In this document: piece after piece, positions 6,376 through 7,839 of the stretch
Layout of the letters: the number at the start of each line of letters is the position of its first letter
Numbering within the stretch: position 1 is the stretch's first letter
From: CAYSBK01 sp964429265
GTDB taxonomy: Bacteria > Planctomycetota > Phycisphaerae > Sedimentisphaerales > Anaerobacaceae
Assembly (NCBI GenBank): GCA_964429265.1
Contig: CAYSBK010000117.1
Span: forward strand, 1 to 7,839
Direction: 5' to 3'
DNA length: 7,839 bases
Notes under the pieces: generated by a model
The model's database searches: none
Told to the model about the DNA's origin: nothing
What the model saw: the letters and a program-made list of their open reading frames with translations, nothing else
Position numbers and translations under genes: made by a program

Positions 6376-7173
6376 CTACCGGGGCTGGAAGACCTGTACC
6401 CCCACGCGGTCCTGGGCGGTGAAAAGACAGTAAACCGTACCGTCGTCGGCCACGGCTATCCAGCTCGGGCCGTCCTGCGGCTTTGCCAGCGACCAGCCCG
6501 TCACGTAGTCGCCATTGTTGTTGTATTTGAGAATATGGAGTATCTTTTCTGTTGTCGGCGCCTTGTAGTCGCCGCCGTAATACGCTCCGCATCGTACCGT
6601 CATATAGACGTTTCCCCAGCGGTCGCCCGATATGCTGTGGAAACCCACCGGTCCGTCCGGAGGGTCCGCATAGGCAAATGCAGACAGCAGGTGTCCGTTC
6701 GGGTCGAACTTCTGCGTCGGGCCGTAATAATTGCTCACGAACACGTCGCCACTGGGGTCAACCATTATCCCGTGCGGTGCGTTGAACTCACCAAGCTCCA
6801 GCCCCGCCTTGCCCCAGCAGTAAAGGAACCTTCCGTTATTCGCATACACATTAACCCGAAAGTTATCCACATCCACCACGAACAACCTGCCCTTACTGTC
6901 AAATGCCATCCCGTGAACCCGCAGAAGCTGCCCCGGCCCCACTCCCTGGTGGCCGAACTCGTGCAGATGCTCGCCGTGGCAGGAATAAATGTGAAGACGC
7001 GGCTGGTCCACCTGCTGGTCGCAGGCCCATATTCGTCCCTGCTTGTCAACGATGACCGCCCGGCCTTCCTTGAGAGATACCCCCTCGCCCGCCTCGGGAC
7101 GCACCTCGCCGAGAAACTCACCCTCGACGGTATAACGCATAACGTAAGGCTTTTTCCTGTCCACTATCAACAG
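6376..7173 (-). CDS. NHL-repeat beta-propeller protein, 3' part (frameshifted from 7175-7666)
   Basis: These 265 codons carry most of a six-bladed NHL-type beta-propeller. They continue the gene beginning at 7666 in a different frame. Blade hallmarks can be read in order: LLIVDRKKPYVMRY at the junction (blade 1), AVIVDKQGRIWACDQ, VHGMAFDSKGRLFVVD, PHGIMVDPSGDVFVSNYYG, FHSISGDRWGNVYMTV and WIAVADDGTVYCLFTAQDR, ending QVFQPR before the TAG. NHL propellers are usually binding or scaffold modules, and some are enzymes; none of the residues here points to a reaction. No ribosome binding site marks an independent start in this frame; ATG 7140 is possible but poorly supported. The region 7174-7314 in this frame is open but does not read like propeller sequence. 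It is most likely one broken gene, or one gene with a one-base sequence error. Confidence 0.75.
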   Translation of the reverse strand: MLIVDRKKPYVMRYTVEGEFLGEVRPEAGEGVSLKEGRAVIVDKQGRIWACDQQVDQPRLHIYSCHGEHLHEFGHQGVGPGQLLRVHGMAFDSKGRLFVVDVDNFRVNVYANNGRFLYCWGKAGLELGEFNAPHGIMVDPSGDVFVSNYYGPTQKFDPNGHLLSAFAYADPPDGPVGFHSISGDRWGNVYMTVRCGAYYGGDYKAPTTEKILHILKYNNNGDYVTGWSLAKPQDGPSWIAVADDGTVYCLFTAQDRVGVQVFQPR

Positions 7174-7666
7174 AATTGCCTTGCAAATCCAAACACAGTC
7201 CGTGTGGGTCCTCCAGGTGAGTGTCTGCGGCGTTTGGGTCCGTCGTTTCCGACCACTCCCGCACGAACCTGTACAGCGATTCAGGCTCACCCAGAAGCAC
7301 CGTCGCAAAGACATATCGGTTTGTCGCGCCCGGTACCTCCGCAGCGATATTTATCTCGTGACGCGCCGGCCTGACCGGGGCCTGATAAACACCGTCGGCG
7401 TCGATCGTACCGAGCTGGCGGTTACCGCCCGCCACGCCGTTGACGGACCACTTTACACCCTCGGCGAGCGTCGCAAATTTCAGGTGCCTCGGCGACATTA
7501 TTACACGAAATTGCCGTGTCGTACCGGGCTTCAGCCGGACCAGAGAAGGCGTGATCCTTGCCCGGCGAATATTCGCATCAGGCTCGGTATTATCGACAAA
7601 CTGCCCATAGCCGACGGTGCAAACCGTCGCCAGCACAGCCATAACCGCGGAAATCGTCTTCTTCAT
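7118..7666 (-). CDS. Secreted Ig-like/NHL-repeat protein, 5' part (frameshifted)
   Basis: This is the first part of an exported protein, read as 182 residues before a TGA. Residues 1-21 are a Sec signal peptide (MKKTISAVMAVLATVC, cleavage near GYG-Q). Residues 35-125 look like a bacterial Ig-like domain (ITPSLVRLKPGTTRQFRV, VKWSVNGVAGGN, GTIDADGVYQAP). The first NHL blade then starts at DPHGLCLDLQGN (153-164). After Asn164 the frame turns into SVDSGQEKALRY, unlike NHL sequence. Dropping one base at 7174 gives QGNLLIVD, exactly the spacing of the usual GN-xxxx-D NHL strand. The repaired protein (7666 to 6376) would be about 429 residues: signal, Ig-like domain, six blades. ATG 7666 has a G-rich Shine-Dalgarno (GGGGGG) 6 nt upstream; a TTG at 7684 does not fit. 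The function is not recognised. It is the first gene of the block, downstream of a strong promoter. Confidence 0.75.
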   Translation of the reverse strand: MKKTISAVMAVLATVCTVGYGQFVDNTEPDANIRRARITPSLVRLKPGTTRQFRVIMSPRHLKFATLAEGVKWSVNGVAGGNRQLGTIDADGVYQAPVRPARHEINIAAEVPGATNRYVFATVLLGEPESLYRFVREWSETTDPNAADTHLEDPHGLCLDLQGNSVDSGQEKALRYALYRRG

Positions 7667-7717
7667 TGCAGACCCCCCAACCAAACCGGTTCTGTTTCTA
7701 TTTCGCGCAGACTGTTC

Positions 7718-7745
7718 ATTCTACAGGCAGAGGACCATTTGTCAA
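7718..7745 (-). promoter_or_regulatory. Sigma70-type promoter of the Ig-like/NHL gene
   Basis: On the minus strand, TTGACA (7745-7740) and TAGAAT (7723-7718) are 16 bp apart. The -35 is perfect and the -10 matches TATAAT at five of six positions. Transcription would begin near 7711, leaving a leader of about 45 nt before ATG 7666. The leader contains the palindrome AACCGGTT at 7684-7691, and AAACCGAACC lies just upstream of the -35, so a regulator site is conceivable but not shown. Confidence 0.75.
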
Positions 7746-7810
7746 ATAGGTTCGGTTTAGCCAGTGGGAGGGCCAAGGAGCATTGTATCCCCCCTGTGAG
7801 GATAAGGTGT

Positions 7811-7839
7811 ATGACCTGGAAACAGTATCAGAAGCTAAG
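7811..7839 (+). CDS. Possible 5' end of a divergent gene at the right edge
   Basis: A plus-strand ATG at 7811 opens the reading MTWKQYQKL to the window end. It is preceded by GAGG (7798-7801) with 9 nt spacing, and by AAGG nearer the start. Only nine codons are visible, so the product cannot be named. If real, it is transcribed away from the Ig-like/NHL gene, and the roughly 145-bp gap between the two starts would be a shared control region. I found no convincing promoter for it. Confidence 0.35.

Noticed and set aside
7155..7180. Programmed ribosomal frameshift in the NHL gene
   Set aside because: The A-run on the minus strand lies after the point where propeller sequence has already switched frame, and no classical slippery heptamer sits at the switch, so a mutation or sequence error is simpler.
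6535..7374. Plus-strand open frame of 279 codons opposite the NHL-repeat region
   Set aside because: The minus strand shows clear NHL blades; the plus reading has no recognisable domain.
7782..7787. TACAAT on the minus strand as a second -10 upstream of the NHL-gene promoter
   Set aside because: No -35-like hexamer occurs 15-19 bp upstream of it, and the TTGACA/TAGAAT pair is far better.
1..7839. CRISPR arrays, tRNA or rRNA genes, insertion sequence ends
   Set aside because: I saw no regularly spaced repeats, tRNA-like T-arm or anticodon pattern, rRNA sequence, transposase motif or terminal inverted repeats.

Overview
The window is about 7.8 kb of moderately GC-rich bacterial DNA. It carries a co-directional block of genes, all on the minus strand, so transcription runs from right to left. 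Exported carbohydrate-active proteins, lipobox signal peptides, GGAG-type ribosome binding sites and an NHL-propeller secretory protein suggest a polysaccharide-degrading bacterium. My best guess is Planctomycetota (Phycisphaerae-like), but that is a judgement of gene style, not a proven assignment.

Layout in transcription order, from the right end. (a) At the right edge there is a possible divergent plus-strand gene start, with only nine codons visible. (b) A consensus-like sigma70 promoter (TTGACA, 16 bp, TAGAAT) drives a secreted gene encoding a signal peptide, a bacterial Ig-like domain and a six-bladed NHL-type beta-propeller. As given, this gene is broken by one extra base near 7174. 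(c) A second promoter of the same architecture (TTGACA, 16 bp, TAAAAT) lies in the 133-bp gap and leads into four or five closely spaced genes. These are a lipoprotein resembling family 2 pectate lyases (PL2), a cytoplasmic short-chain dehydrogenase/reductase (SDR), a secreted GH116 beta-glycosidase (GBA2-like), a lipoprotein with an RbsD/FucU sugar-pyranase/mutarotase fold and, after a 69-bp gap containing a hairpin, a small Mth938-like (DUF498) protein. (d) The left 215 bp hold no gene I can assign. A Shine-Dalgarno-like motif near the edge may start a gene that lies outside the window.

As a unit, this looks like a small glycan-degradation operon. The lyase-like lipoprotein and the GH116 enzyme would act on glycans or glycosides outside the cytoplasmic membrane. 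The RbsD-like lipoprotein could interconvert the sugar forms released, and the SDR could oxidise or reduce a product in the cytoplasm. No transporter, SusC/SusD pair or dedicated regulator is visible. The least ordinary parts are the PL2-like protein, which keeps the family's presumed metal-binding and catalytic residues at nearly the right spacing, and the exported version of RbsD/FucU, normally a cytosolic family.
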